Below, in pieces: positions 26,371-36,879 of a stretch of 64,000 nt of DNA; position 1 is the stretch's first letter; the number at the start of each line of letters is the position of its first letter. The notes below the pieces were generated by a model that was not told the DNA's origin, ran no database searches, and saw nothing but the letters and a program-made list of their open reading frames with translations. The stretch is from JACKAQ01 sp965227145 (GTDB lineage Bacteria; Calditrichota; Calditrichia; RBG-13-44-9; J075): NCBI GenBank assembly GCA_965227145.1, contig OZ245730.1:1302001-1366000 (forward strand), given 5' to 3'. Both the position numbers and the translations under genes were made by a program.

Positions 26371-27180
26371 ATGGATCAAAAAATTCCCGTTCCCGGTTCA
26401 AACGGGGCCTACAAAAAAAGATATTTTTTTCCCAAAATGCTGCTGCTGATTGCTGTTTCGTTCATCGCAATTACCGGAATCGCGCTGTGGATTGCCAACG
26501 AATCGTTACCGGAAGGCGTGGAAAACGCAATGGCAGATTCGCTGGCGCGGGAAATGATGGCTGCGGTGAACGTCGAAAAATGGCAGCAAACCGGCGCGAT
26601 TTCGTGGACATTTGCCGGGCGGCACGCCCATTTATGGGATCGCGAACGGCATGTGGCGCAAGTGGTTTGGGGCAGCACGGTTGTGTTGGTGGATCTCAAT
26701 TCGCAAAGCGGTGTTGCGATAGTGGAGGGAAAATTGCTCGACCGAAACGATCCGGAAAATTTGGAATTGGTGCAAAAAGCCTGGGAATATTGGTGCAACG
26801 ACAGCTTTTGGCTGAATCCCATCGCAAAATTATTTGACGACGGCACTACCCGAAAATGGGTGGAAACGCCCGATTCGCTGCGCGGATTGCTGATCACCTA
26901 TGCTTCCGGCGGTGCAACGCCCGGCGATAGCTATTTGTGGCTGGTCGGCGAAAACGGATTGCCGGTAGCCTGGAAATTATGGGTGAGTATTTTGCCGATC
27001 GGCGGCATCCAACTGAGTTGGGAAGGCTGGCAGGAGCTGGCAACCGGAGCAACAGTTGCGACAATCCACCGCAACGGCATGTTTGAATTGAAGTTAAGCG
27101 ATATACGGGCAGCCGCAACGCTGGACGAACTCGTTCCCGGGGAAGATCCGTTTGCGCCACTGTTTCCGTGGAAAAATTAG
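26371..27180 (+). CDS. Membrane-anchored protein of unknown function
   Basis: A 269-residue protein with one N-terminal membrane segment (about residues 23-43, 'FPKMLLLIAVSFIAITGIALWI') and a periplasmic domain rich in Trp ('AISWTFAGRHAHLWDRERHVAQVVWG', 'WKLWVSILPIGGIQLSWEGWQ'). The pattern of beta-strands with Trp could suit a LolA-like or related lipid/lipoprotein-binding fold, but I do not recognise a family. SD is weak. It lies 38 bp after the SprT-like gene and may be co-transcribed. Confidence 0.65.
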   Translation: MDQKIPVPGSNGAYKKRYFFPKMLLLIAVSFIAITGIALWIANESLPEGVENAMADSLAREMMAAVNVEKWQQTGAISWTFAGRHAHLWDRERHVAQVVWGSTVVLVDLNSQSGVAIVEGKLLDRNDPENLELVQKAWEYWCNDSFWLNPIAKLFDDGTTRKWVETPDSLRGLLITYASGGATPGDSYLWLVGENGLPVAWKLWVSILPIGGIQLSWEGWQELATGATVATIHRNGMFELKLSDIRAAATLDELVPGEDPFAPLFPWKN

Positions 27181-27350
27181 TAGTGTAAGTGGAATAAATA
27201 TATAAGGTTAATCGCTGTGCATTTGGATAACGATTTAATGCTTTTGTGAGAATAAACCGGAGATTCCTGCGCCGAAATCTCCAGATTTTGAGCAAAGAAA
27301 TTCTGTCAGTTACACAAACAACTACGCTTAAACAATGTAATCTTTTGTAA

Positions 27351-27941
27351 TCAAAGGGAAATTTCCCCGCGATTTTCCGGCCGTTTTGCGCCAACCGTCA
27401 GATAAAAATCCCGGATTTTCTCGAAATCTTTTTGCAAATCGCCACTCGGCATGATGATCGGGCCGATGCCGCTCACCTTCCGGCGGAAATCGATGAACGC
27501 ACAAACGATCGGCACCGTAGCTTCTTTGGCGATGTGATAAAATCCCGTTTTCCATTTGGTTGTTTTTCGCCGGGTGCCTTCCGGCGCAATTACCAACCGG
27601 AAATTTTCGTATTGTTTGAAATAATCCGCAGCCTGCGACACGAAATTTTTCGATTTCCGGCGATTGATGGGAATGCCGCCCAACCAGCGCATCAAACCGC
27701 CAAACGGCCAACGGAACAGCGTGTGTTTGCCCACCCAGTGACCGCTCAGTCCCAACGCAAAAGATGCAAACAAGCCTACCGGAAAATCCCAATTGGAGGT
27801 ATGTGGCGCAACAATAATCACCGCTTTTCGGACAGATTCCGGAATTTGCCCTTCCACCTTCCAGCCGATCATTTTATAAACTGTATTTCCCAGCCAGGTG
27901 GTAAACCGGTTTTCCTTTATTGTATGTAATTTTCCGCTCAT
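27351..27941 (-). CDS. 1-acyl-glycerol-3-phosphate acyltransferase-like protein (PlsC family)
   Basis: A 196-residue membrane-associated acyltransferase. The catalytic motif is 'VAPHTSNWDFPVG' (H-x4-D), followed by 'GKHTLFRWPFGGLMRWLGGIPINR', 'LVIAPEGTR' and a downstream 'ATVPIVCAFIDF'. The family transfers an acyl chain to lysophosphatidate or related lipids at the inner membrane. The start at 27941 is preferred because GAGGCGAAA precedes it; an upstream in-frame ATG at 28019 would add a charged tail. It is convergent with the gene at 26371 and divergent from scpB. Confidence 0.85.
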   Translation of the reverse strand: MSGKLHTIKENRFTTWLGNTVYKMIGWKVEGQIPESVRKAVIIVAPHTSNWDFPVGLFASFALGLSGHWVGKHTLFRWPFGGLMRWLGGIPINRRKSKNFVSQAADYFKQYENFRLVIAPEGTRRKTTKWKTGFYHIAKEATVPIVCAFIDFRRKVSGIGPIIMPSGDLQKDFEKIRDFYLTVGAKRPENRGEISL

Positions 27942-28192
27942 TTTCGCCTCGTTTGCAGTGGTTTCCGTTGTTTCACAATCACCTTTCGAATAATCATCAA
28001 ACATAGTCGCAAAATGCACAAAAATAAACTGGTTTTGGAAAAATAATTACGTTTTCATTCCGCCAGGTTTTTTGCAGCGGCAATTCCGGCTTTGCCGGTA
28101 AATCTGTTCAACGGGAAAATCTATCACTTGCAAAAGCGTTTTTGAATGACTAATTTCTGCGTTTAATAAGCACAAATTAACCGGCATGCAAA

Positions 28193-28891
28193 ATGAATGA
28201 AACACCAGAAACAACCGCTGTTGCGGAAGTGGATGTGCAAACAGCATTGAGAATTGTTGAATCGTTGGTTTTTGCAACTGACGAACCGTTGTCCGTTGCA
28301 AAAATGCGCGAGGCAATTCCGGAATTGAAATCGCACGATATTGCCAATTTGGTGCAATCGCTGAATGATGAATATTCGGCAACTGCCCGAACCTTTGAAA
28401 TACAGCAAGTTGCGGGTGGTTACCTGATGTTTACCCGCCCGGATTTTGCGGAATATTTGCAACGGTTTCATTTTAAGCGCAGCCAGAACCGGTTGAGCAG
28501 CAAAGCGCTGGAAACGCTGGCAATTGTTGCCTATAAACAACCGGTCACCCGTACCGAAATTGAGGAAATACGGGGCGTCAGCGCCGATGGCGTTATCCGC
28601 ACGTTGCTTTCACGAAACCTGATTACTATTTCCGGCACAGCTGATGTACCGGGAAATCCATATTTATACAAAACTACCCGCCAATTTCTGGAATATTTCG
28701 GTCTGCAGGATCTCAAAGATTTGCCAAGACTGAAGGAACTGGATGAAATTGTTGCCGCCGATTCGGAAATTAAGGAACGATTTGGCGAAACATTTTTGAA
28801 GGAAATTGCGCCGGAAATATTGGGGATGCAAAATTATGACACAGACGAATCCGAAGAAGACGAATCCGACAGCGAAGACCGGGATGAATAA
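28193..28891 (+). CDS. scpB: Segregation and condensation protein B
   Basis: A 232-residue ScpB. The two winged-helix domains cover 'RIVESLVFATDEPLSVAKMREAIPEL' and 'LSSKALETLAIVAYKQPVTRTEIEEIRGVSADGVIRTLL', ending in an acidic tail (about 210-232). ScpB partners with ScpA and SMC in the bacterial condensin. scpA is not adjacent, so it must lie elsewhere. Its 3' end overlaps rluB by 8 nt, giving the common scpB-rluB-cmk order. Confidence 0.93.
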   Translation: MNETPETTAVAEVDVQTALRIVESLVFATDEPLSVAKMREAIPELKSHDIANLVQSLNDEYSATARTFEIQQVAGGYLMFTRPDFAEYLQRFHFKRSQNRLSSKALETLAIVAYKQPVTRTEIEEIRGVSADGVIRTLLSRNLITISGTADVPGNPYLYKTTRQFLEYFGLQDLKDLPRLKELDEIVAADSEIKERFGETFLKEIAPEILGMQNYDTDESEEDESDSEDRDE

Positions 28892-29639
28892 GCCGGAACT
28901 AGTGCGTTTAAATCGATTTTTGGCAATGGCAGGCATCGGCAGCCGCCGCAGATGTGACCAGTATATTTCCGAAGGATTGGTATCCGTAAACGGGGAAGTG
29001 GTTGACCAGCTTGGAGTGCGCATCGATCCGGAAAAGGATGTGGTTAAATTTGATGGTGAAATCATCGAGCATCAAAATGACCAGATTTATATTTTGCTGC
29101 ACAAACCAGCCCGGACAGTAACCACAGCCAAAGATGATCGCAAACGCAAAACTGTGCTGGATTTGATCGCCACACCGCAGCGGTTGTTCCCGGTCGGGCG
29201 ACTGGATTTCAACACAACCGGCGCGTTGCTCATCACCAACGATGGCGATTTGGCCTATCACCTCATTCACCCGAAATTTGAAGTCACCAAAATTTACAGG
29301 GTACTGCTGGACTCGGTTATCAAACCAATTGATTTGCACCATTTCCAAAATGGTCTGATGTTGGACGACAAAAAAACTGCACCCTGCAAAGCCACAGAAT
29401 TGCGCAGGATGGGAAATTGCAGCTACATGGAAGTTGAGCTTCACGAAGGGCGTAACCGCCAGATACGCCGGATGTTCGAGCAATTGGGATACAAAGTGGA
29501 GGAATTGCACCGCATCAATTTTGCCGGACTTCTGGTGAGCGATCTCAAGCCCGGTGAATGGCGCGAATTAACCAAAGAAGAAGTGCACCGGCTGAGAAAA
29601 ACGGTTGCAGAATACAAGCGTCAACTGATGGAAGAATAA
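28884..29639 (+). CDS. rluB: Ribosomal large subunit pseudouridine synthase B
   Basis: A 251-residue RsuA/RluB-family synthase. An N-terminal S4 domain ('VRLNRFLAMAGIGSRRRCDQYI') is followed by the catalytic domain with 'LFPVGRLDFNTTGALLITNDGD' (catalytic Asp in RLD), 'KIYRV' and 'LHEGRNRQIRRMF'. It makes pseudouridine in 23S rRNA. RsuA (16S) is the alternative, but synteny with scpB and cmk favours RluB. The ATG at 28884 overlaps scpB; a longer frame from 28806 lies wholly within scpB and is not used. cmk starts 24 bp downstream. Confidence 0.9.
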   Translation: MNKPELVRLNRFLAMAGIGSRRRCDQYISEGLVSVNGEVVDQLGVRIDPEKDVVKFDGEIIEHQNDQIYILLHKPARTVTTAKDDRKRKTVLDLIATPQRLFPVGRLDFNTTGALLITNDGDLAYHLIHPKFEVTKIYRVLLDSVIKPIDLHHFQNGLMLDDKKTAPCKATELRRMGNCSYMEVELHEGRNRQIRRMFEQLGYKVEELHRINFAGLLVSDLKPGEWRELTKEEVHRLRKTVAEYKRQLMEE

Positions 29640-29663
29640 CACGTTAGACCTGCCAAAATATTT

Positions 29664-30353
29664 ATGAGACATCGAAAAATAACCATTGCAATCGACGGTC
29701 CCGCTGCGTCCGGTAAAAGCACTACTGCAAGACGGGTAGCTCGCAGACTGAACTATATTTATATTGATACGGGCGCAATGTACCGGGCGGTAACGCTCGC
29801 TGCGCTGCAAAACAATATTCCCGTTGATGATGCGGAACAACTGGCAACATTGGCTGCATCCATCGATATCGAGTTGCACCAAAACGACAGTGATACCGAA
29901 ATTTTTCTCGACGGAACGGATGTTTCCCGCGATATTCGCCTGCCGGAAGTTACCCAAAATATCAGCCCGGTTGCGGCAAATGCCCGCGTTCGGGAAATTC
30001 TGGTTGCCAAACAGCAGCAGCTCGGTAAAAACGGCGGCGTTGTGATGGATGGCCGGGATATCGGCACGGTTGTTTTCCCGGAAGCAGAATTGAAAATTTT
30101 TATGGAAGCATCGGTCGAAGAACGCGCCCGCCGAAGAATACGGGAACTCCGCGAGCGGGGCGTCGTTATGGAAATTGGCGTTGTCGAGTCGGAAATTCGC
30201 CAGCGCGATGAAGCCGATCAAAGCCGTGACCACGGACCGTTGCGAAAAGCGCAGGATGCAATCAGTATCGATACCACAACCCTGAGTATCGACGAACAGG
30301 TGGAGAAAATTGTTCTGTTGGCACGCCGGATTATTTCGAGTCCATCACCATAA
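29664..30353 (+). CDS. cmk: Cytidylate kinase
   Basis: A 229-residue nucleoside monophosphate kinase. The P-loop is 'IAIDGPAASGKSTTARRVA' (7-25), then 'YIDTGAMYRAVTLAAL', the CMP-binding insert and 'VVMDGRDIGTVVFPEAELKIFMEAS', with a LID ending in 'RQRDEADQSRDHGPLRKAQDA'. It converts CMP/dCMP to diphosphates. It is the third gene of scpB-rluB-cmk. About 185 bp separate it from sprA, with an imperfect hairpin at the start of that gap. Confidence 0.96.
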   Translation: MRHRKITIAIDGPAASGKSTTARRVARRLNYIYIDTGAMYRAVTLAALQNNIPVDDAEQLATLAASIDIELHQNDSDTEIFLDGTDVSRDIRLPEVTQNISPVAANARVREILVAKQQQLGKNGGVVMDGRDIGTVVFPEAELKIFMEASVEERARRRIRELRERGVVMEIGVVESEIRQRDEADQSRDHGPLRKAQDAISIDTTTLSIDEQVEKIVLLARRIISSPSP

Positions 30354-30539
30354 TTCGCTGTGAAAAATCATTCGGTATTGCGGTCACAGTACCGGATATT
30401 TCCGAATAAATTTGAATATTGCACTTGTTTAAAACTTGATCAGTACATATATTTTTCGGTCTTAACGATGGAGGTATGGCAACGATAAATTGATACGATA
30501 ATTAGTATTGAAATCACAAAGTTAGCAAAGCGTCTATTT

Positions 30540-33500
30540 ATGATTTATTGGTTGCCAAGGGCGAAAAAGCTTTTGCCGCTCATTCTTCTTATTGCGATCG
30601 TTTTCTGTTACGAAAGCTTGCATGCTCAGGGCTTCTCTGTCAAGCCAACCGATCCCCATTTTACCCCAATTTTTGAGCAAACCTATCAGGGCTTCGAACG
30701 ATACGCCATCGATTCGGTATTGACCGATCCAAAATTACGTGGCGTAATCCGTGAAGTTTCATTAGATAGCACCCAAAAAATTATCATCATTGAAGAAAAA
30801 CTCAACAACCGCATTTACCGCATGCCCGTTGCGATGGATCTGGATTATTATGTTCAGCAACGGCTAAAACACGATACCCGCAGAATTTGGCGGCAAAGCA
30901 TCCGGCAGGAACGGGAGCGGCTCAGCAGCGAAAGCGGCGGCGGCGGTATCGAACTGAATATTCCGGTTAAGATAAAAAGCAAAACTTTCCGGCGGATTTT
31001 TGGCGGTGATCGCGTGGGGCTGCGGGTTTCCGGGAACATCACGTTTGAGCTGGCCGGACGAACCGAAAGCCGCGAAGGTTCGGCAATTTCCTCGCTGGAG
31101 GAGCGCGGAAATTTCTCCCCGAAATTTAAGCAAACCCAGCAATTCCGTGTCGAAGGGCGCGTTGGCGATCGCGTAACCGTTTCGGTGGATCAAAACAGCG
31201 AAGCCACATTCGATTTCGAAAATACCCTCAAATTAACCTACGATGGCGATGAAGACGACATCGTTCAGCGCATCGAAGCGGGTAACGTGGCGCTGTCGCT
31301 GCCGGCGACCAACTATGTTTCTTCCGGTTCCAACAATCAGGGATTGTTCGGATTGAAAACCGAAATGCAGGTTGGCAAATTCAAATTTACCGGTATCGCC
31401 AGTTTGGAACGCGGCGAAAACGAGAGCCTTTCCATCACCGGTTCCGCCCGTGAACAAACCCAGCGCATCAAAGATATCGATTATGTGAACAACCGATTTT
31501 TCTTCGTGGATACTTTTTATCAGCAGGATTTTGAAACCCAGATCGATCCCGATCAGATGATTTTGCAACTGCAACCCGGAACGTTTATCACTCAGCTGGA
31601 TGTTTGGAAAACGACCAATTCCAGCCAGAACCGTGATGAAACGGTAGTCGGTTTAGCCAGTATCGATCCAAAAACGACCACATCCGCAACGCCATTGGAA
31701 AGCGGAAGGGTTGAAAAAGGTAACTTTAAGCGATTGGAAGAAGGCAAGGATTACAATTATGATTATCAACGCGGTTATTTTTGGCTGAACGGAACCGCGC
31801 AAACCAATGAAATTATTGGTATTGCTTATGCAACTGCCAATCTGGATACGGTTGGAACGTTATATCAAAACATCGATACTACGGGCGTTGGCGCAAATGA
31901 TATCAACCTGTTTTTGCGGCTGATCAAGCCCAACGGGATCAACCAGCCGCAATATCCGGTTTGGAAATTGACCATGCGCAACGTGTACAACCTCGGCGGT
32001 TTGGGTGTAAAAGCCGACGGTTTTGACGCCAAAATTGTGTACTACCGCGATGGAACGGATAACGAGGTTGAAGCCACCAGCGCCAAAACCTACAACTTTC
32101 TCACCGGGATCGACCGGCTGAATGAACAGGGTGCGGTAGTTTCCGGCGGCGATAAAAAAGTGGACATCCGGCAACGGTTCATTTTCGATTTGGCGAGCGG
32201 ATACATGATTTTCCCATCGCTCACACCGTTTAACCCGACCAGCCTGTTCGGTGAGGAATGGAATGAGCAGGAACGGGTGGAGATTTACAACACCACAAAT
32301 TCCACCGCGATTGAGCAGGAAAGCCAGTTTGCCATCGATATTACCACAACCTCCATTTCCAATAATTTTGATCTCGGTTTTAACGTGCTGGAAGGCTCCG
32401 AACGGGTTCGGTTGAACGGGCGCGAATTGAAGAAAGATGTCGATTACACCATCGATTATTTTAGCGGACAGTTGGAATTGACCGCGCCGGAAGCCCGTCG
32501 CGCCGATGCGCAGGTGGACATCGAATACGAACGCGGGGCACTGTTTCAACTGGACAAAAAAACGCTGCTCGGCGGACGTCTGGAATATTCCTTCGGCAAA
32601 GATAATTTCATCGGGTTAACCGGTTTGTATCACAGCCGCTCCACGCTCGATCAGCGGGTGCGATTGGGACAGGAACCGTTCCGCAACTTCATTTGGGACA
32701 TCAACTCCGCTGTAAACATGCAGCCCAATTTTTTAACCACGTTATTCGATAAATTACCGATTGTCGAAACTTCCGCCGAATCCAAATTGCGATTGGAAGC
32801 GGAAATTGCCCAGGTTCGCCCCAATCCCAACACCTTCAACGAAAAAAGCACCGGCGATAACGACGGTGTCGCATACATCGACGATTTTGAGGGCAGCCGC
32901 CGTTTTACCACACTCGGTATTCAATATCGCATCTGGTCGCCGGCGTCTGTGCCCATGCGCTTCCGGCTGCTATCCAACGAAATAATTGATTATGAATTAA
33001 ATCCGCTCCAGCGCCGCGCTTTCATTCAATCGATGGATAACAACCGGTTGCAGTTCAACTGGTTCAATCCGTTCGACCAAATTCCCACCCAAAGCATTTT
33101 CCCGGACCGGGATGTGACGGCACAATCCGGAACCACCACCAACGTGCTCAATTTGCGCTGGCGAAATGACGGTGTTCCGGTGGACAGCGCGTGGGCAGGC
33201 ATCATGCGCAGCACTATTTCTTTCCCGGATCAGCAAAAAACCAAATTTATCGAGCTTTGGGTGCGTGGGAATACGGGTCAGGTGAACATCGACCTCGGGC
33301 GAATCAGCGAGGATTATTATGTGCGCGGTTCGTTCCCCGACTACAACAACCCGTCGATTCCCGTTGAATCGTATCAAAATTTGAACACGGAAGACCGCAA
33401 CTTCAACGGTTTGCTGGATTTGGATGAAGGCGAAGATTCCGGTATCGACGGTGTTTCGAACGATAACACCAATCCGCTGTTTCAGGATGCCGGCGACGAC

Positions 33501-36500
33501 GACTGGCTGGCGCCGCGCGATACCCGTCCGCTATTTTTGGGCATCAACGGAACCGAAGGCAACTCCAGCCAGCAGGGCGCAAGAATTCCCGATACCGAAG
33601 ACCTGGACGGTGACGGCGATATCAACCTGTTTAATGATTACATCGAATACAGCTTCCGGCTGGATGACGATGCCAACGAGCCGTTTTACGCCGGACAAAC
33701 TGTGTTCGACGACGGCACGCCCACCGGATGGAAATTGTATCGCATTCCGCTGCGCGATGACAACCGGATTATTTACGGCGATCCCGATACCACATTTCAG
33801 CAGGTTTATTTTGTGCGATTGTGGATGAACGATTTGCCGCCATCGCAGGGGCAATACGACTCGCTGCAAATTGCCGCGTTCGATTTTGTCGGCAACGAAT
33901 GGGAAGAAATCGGCTGGGCAGATCAGCCCGATCGTCCGTTGGAGCAAACGGAAGGCACGTTCGGCATCACCGTTTACAACACAGACGAACACAGCGGCCC
34001 GCCGATCAATTACACCAGCCCGCCGGGCGTTGAGGGTATTCGCGACCGCATCACGCAGGCGGTTTCCAAAGAGCAATCGTTGGCGATGCAGATGCTCGAA
34101 TTCCGTCCCGGTGCCCGCGCAGAGGCACGCAAGCTGTTCACCCGGCAAAAGCTTAACCTTATTAATTACAAACGTTTAAAGATGTTTGTTCACGGTGATG
34201 AATTGCTCAATGCAGATGCCGGGGACAAACCTTATTTTTATATCCGTTTCGGTCCGACAGACCGCACCTATTACGAATACCGGCAACCGCTCTATCCCGG
34301 ATGGGCGGAAGCAAACAATCTGGAAATTAATTTTGAGGAGCTGTCCCGCACCAAAAATGTGGAATTCCGGATCGATGCCGCCACCGCGCGGGATATCGCC
34401 GGAATCCCGATTCCCGATTCCGCATCCAACGTGGAAGTGTTCTACCGGAAAGATCCGAACTTCCCCGAAAAAGAATTTATCGTGGTTGGCAGACCCGGTT
34501 TGCACAACATCAATTATATCACCATCGGAGCGATAAACCTGGGTGAAACCGATTTATCCGGTACTGAAATCTGGCTGGATGAAATGCGGCTGACCGGCGT
34601 GGAGCGCGAAAGCGGCACTGCCATGCGATTGAAAACTGATTTAACGTTGGCAGATATCGGGCGATTTAGCGCGCAATGGGAACTGAAAGACGACAACTTC
34701 CGGCGGCTCGACCAGCAATTTGCCGACCAAAACGGGAAAGAAAAAACCGAACAGCGCCAGTTGTATGTCGCCAGCCTGAAAGTGGACAAATTTTTGCCGG
34801 AAAGCTGGGGATTGGAAATTCCCATCGATGCCAAATTGAATCGTACTACCAACGTTCCCAAATATTTTTACAACAGCGACGAGCCAACCAATTACACACC
34901 CGGCGGTTTTGGCGACAGGATGAAAACATTTTTTGGCGCAGCCAGCATCGATTCCGCATTGCAGGAACAGATCACCTTCAGCGAAACCCGCTCGATCGGC
35001 GGAACGCTGAGCCGCCGCGACAAAAACCGCGATCCGTGGTATTTGAAATACACCGTCAACCAATTGCGGTTCGATCTGGATTATTCGAAAAGCGAAGCCA
35101 CCAGCCCAACGGAAGAATTCAATAACAAAACGACCATCAGCAGCCAGCTAAATTTTCGGGTTCCGTTTGGGAAAAATAACTTTTTCCGCCCGTTTGGCTT
35201 TTTGGGCAAAAGCAAAAAACTGGGCTTCCTGACCAGCCAGAAAATATTTTACACGCCATCTGCCGTTACCGCAAATATGACGTTGACAGATAACACCGAT
35301 CAACGAAAAAGCCGGTTGGAAGCCGTTGCGCAAGACCCGAACGTGAACGTAAAAACAACCCGTAAGTTTACAATGGACTGGCGGTTAACCGATGCGCTGA
35401 ACTTCCGTTTCGGGCGGGATTATCAAAACGATCCGCAGTTGAGAGAAAACGCCGAAAGGGATACTTCCGGCAATTTCCTCGGCAGCAATTTCGAAACAGA
35501 CAACAACATCCGCGCCGGCGATGTCGTTAGCAATATTTTCAATCGGCTGGATTTTGGCGAAAACCGGCGAATCAGTCAAACAGTCGGTGCCAATTACACG
35601 CCCAAAATGTTCAACTGGCTGAACCCGAATTACACGTACAGCTCCAATTTTACCTATTCGCTGGATCGCCCGCAAACCAATGCCCGCGGAACCACCCAAA
35701 ACGTTTCTCACAGCGTCGGGCTGGATTTCCGGATGGCAACGTTGATGGAAGAAATCTACAATCCCAACAAACCGGGCGCCCGAAAACCGGCCGGAAACGC
35801 CAATAAAGGCAGACGCACCGGCAGCGAAAATGATGACGACAAATCAAAAGATGGTGAAAAAAGTGAAGATGGCGGTCCCGGATTTTCTGTTCCAAATCCT
35901 GCAAAAATGATTTGGCATGTGTTCCACTCGTTCAAATCGTTCAACGTCAATTATAAAGAAGATTATTCGCTCGCTCAAAGCAACATCGATGCGGTGCCGG
36001 ATTTGGGCTTCCAATTTGGCTTGACCCGCGATCCGGGAGTGCAGGACGATTCCAGTTTCAACAAAATTATCACGCCGGCGAACACCAAATACAGCCGTCA
36101 GATTGACGGAAATATCTCGCTGGACATCGCCCGGAACATCACCGCCAGCCTGAAATACGGCACCCAAAAAGTGATCAGCGAATCGAACAATCAACAAACC
36201 GTCAATGAAAACAACACGATATTTTTCACCGGCGACGACCCCGGAAATACTCAGGAAGATTGGTGGAAATTGATCCCCGATTGGCGGGTGAGTTTCCGTG
36301 GTGCGGAAAAATTGCCGCTGATCAAAATTGTTGCCAAAACCGCGTCCATCGAGCACAATCGCAACGGAAAACAAACCGAATCCAGCCGGAACGGGCAGCG
36401 GGACGCGCTCAGTTACACCATCAATTATCAGCCGTTGCTGGGCATCACGCTGAACACAAAATGGGATGTTCAGGCAACCATTCGCGCCAACAGTTCCGTA

Positions 36501-36875
36501 TCGTACGATTACCGGACAGCGGGTGCAATCACCAAACGGGAACAGTCCGGGTTTAACGTTAACCTATCGTATTCCGTGACTCGCGGTTTCCGGTTGCCGC
36601 TGCCGTTCCTCAAAAAGCCGCTCAAAAATGAAGTGTCATTTTCGCTATCTTTTGATAAAAGCGATAACCGCAGCTTCTCCCGCCAGCAAACCGAAAAAGA
36701 TTTTCAGGAATTGGAAGATTCCAAAAACTGGAAATTGCGCCCGGCGATTTCCTATCGCTTTAGCGCCAAAGTGAACGGCACCGCGTTTTACGAACAAAGC
36801 AGCAGCGAAAACAAACGCACCGGGAAAACCACTTACAAAGAATTTGGTATCAACGTAAATATTGCCATACGCTAA
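30540..36875 (+). CDS. sprA: Cell surface protein SprA (type IX secretion translocon)
   Basis: A 2111-residue exported protein, close to the 2300-2500 of known SprA (Sov) proteins. Signal peptide at about residues 8-30 ('LPLILLIAIVFCYESLHAQ'). Repeated SprA-type signatures include 'GSRRFTTLGIQYRIWSPAS' near residue 785, followed by long beta-strand stretches, and a final barrel ending 'TTYKEFGINVNIAIR'. In Bacteroidetes SprA forms the large outer-membrane pore of the type IX secretion system. No other T9SS core gene (PorK/L/M/N) is present, but PorV-like proteins lie 4-6 kb downstream. It starts about 185 bp after cmk; its stop is 4 bp before prmA. Confidence 0.93.
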   Translation: MIYWLPRAKKLLPLILLIAIVFCYESLHAQGFSVKPTDPHFTPIFEQTYQGFERYAIDSVLTDPKLRGVIREVSLDSTQKIIIIEEKLNNRIYRMPVAMDLDYYVQQRLKHDTRRIWRQSIRQERERLSSESGGGGIELNIPVKIKSKTFRRIFGGDRVGLRVSGNITFELAGRTESREGSAISSLEERGNFSPKFKQTQQFRVEGRVGDRVTVSVDQNSEATFDFENTLKLTYDGDEDDIVQRIEAGNVALSLPATNYVSSGSNNQGLFGLKTEMQVGKFKFTGIASLERGENESLSITGSAREQTQRIKDIDYVNNRFFFVDTFYQQDFETQIDPDQMILQLQPGTFITQLDVWKTTNSSQNRDETVVGLASIDPKTTTSATPLESGRVEKGNFKRLEEGKDYNYDYQRGYFWLNGTAQTNEIIGIAYATANLDTVGTLYQNIDTTGVGANDINLFLRLIKPNGINQPQYPVWKLTMRNVYNLGGLGVKADGFDAKIVYYRDGTDNEVEATSAKTYNFLTGIDRLNEQGAVVSGGDKKVDIRQRFIFDLASGYMIFPSLTPFNPTSLFGEEWNEQERVEIYNTTNSTAIEQESQFAIDITTTSISNNFDLGFNVLEGSERVRLNGRELKKDVDYTIDYFSGQLELTAPEARRADAQVDIEYERGALFQLDKKTLLGGRLEYSFGKDNFIGLTGLYHSRSTLDQRVRLGQEPFRNFIWDINSAVNMQPNFLTTLFDKLPIVETSAESKLRLEAEIAQVRPNPNTFNEKSTGDNDGVAYIDDFEGSRRFTTLGIQYRIWSPASVPMRFRLLSNEIIDYELNPLQRRAFIQSMDNNRLQFNWFNPFDQIPTQSIFPDRDVTAQSGTTTNVLNLRWRNDGVPVDSAWAGIMRSTISFPDQQKTKFIELWVRGNTGQVNIDLGRISEDYYVRGSFPDYNNPSIPVESYQNLNTEDRNFNGLLDLDEGEDSGIDGVSNDNTNPLFQDAGDDDWLAPRDTRPLFLGINGTEGNSSQQGARIPDTEDLDGDGDINLFNDYIEYSFRLDDDANEPFYAGQTVFDDGTPTGWKLYRIPLRDDNRIIYGDPDTTFQQVYFVRLWMNDLPPSQGQYDSLQIAAFDFVGNEWEEIGWADQPDRPLEQTEGTFGITVYNTDEHSGPPINYTSPPGVEGIRDRITQAVSKEQSLAMQMLEFRPGARAEARKLFTRQKLNLINYKRLKMFVHGDELLNADAGDKPYFYIRFGPTDRTYYEYRQPLYPGWAEANNLEINFEELSRTKNVEFRIDAATARDIAGIPIPDSASNVEVFYRKDPNFPEKEFIVVGRPGLHNINYITIGAINLGETDLSGTEIWLDEMRLTGVERESGTAMRLKTDLTLADIGRFSAQWELKDDNFRRLDQQFADQNGKEKTEQRQLYVASLKVDKFLPESWGLEIPIDAKLNRTTNVPKYFYNSDEPTNYTPGGFGDRMKTFFGAASIDSALQEQITFSETRSIGGTLSRRDKNRDPWYLKYTVNQLRFDLDYSKSEATSPTEEFNNKTTISSQLNFRVPFGKNNFFRPFGFLGKSKKLGFLTSQKIFYTPSAVTANMTLTDNTDQRKSRLEAVAQDPNVNVKTTRKFTMDWRLTDALNFRFGRDYQNDPQLRENAERDTSGNFLGSNFETDNNIRAGDVVSNIFNRLDFGENRRISQTVGANYTPKMFNWLNPNYTYSSNFTYSLDRPQTNARGTTQNVSHSVGLDFRMATLMEEIYNPNKPGARKPAGNANKGRRTGSENDDDKSKDGEKSEDGGPGFSVPNPAKMIWHVFHSFKSFNVNYKEDYSLAQSNIDAVPDLGFQFGLTRDPGVQDDSSFNKIITPANTKYSRQIDGNISLDIARNITASLKYGTQKVISESNNQQTVNENNTIFFTGDDPGNTQEDWWKLIPDWRVSFRGAEKLPLIKIVAKTASIEHNRNGKQTESSRNGQRDALSYTINYQPLLGITLNTKWDVQATIRANSSVSYDYRTAGAITKREQSGFNVNLSYSVTRGFRLPLPFLKKPLKNEVSFSLSFDKSDNRSFSRQQTEKDFQELEDSKNWKLRPAISYRFSAKVNGTAFYEQSSSENKRTGKTTYKEFGINVNIAIR

Positions 36876-36879
36876 ACTT

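Noticed and set aside
30854..36374. Long antisense frames within sprA
   Set aside because: They are shadows of a strong plus-strand coding frame, have no SD, and lack recognisable domains.
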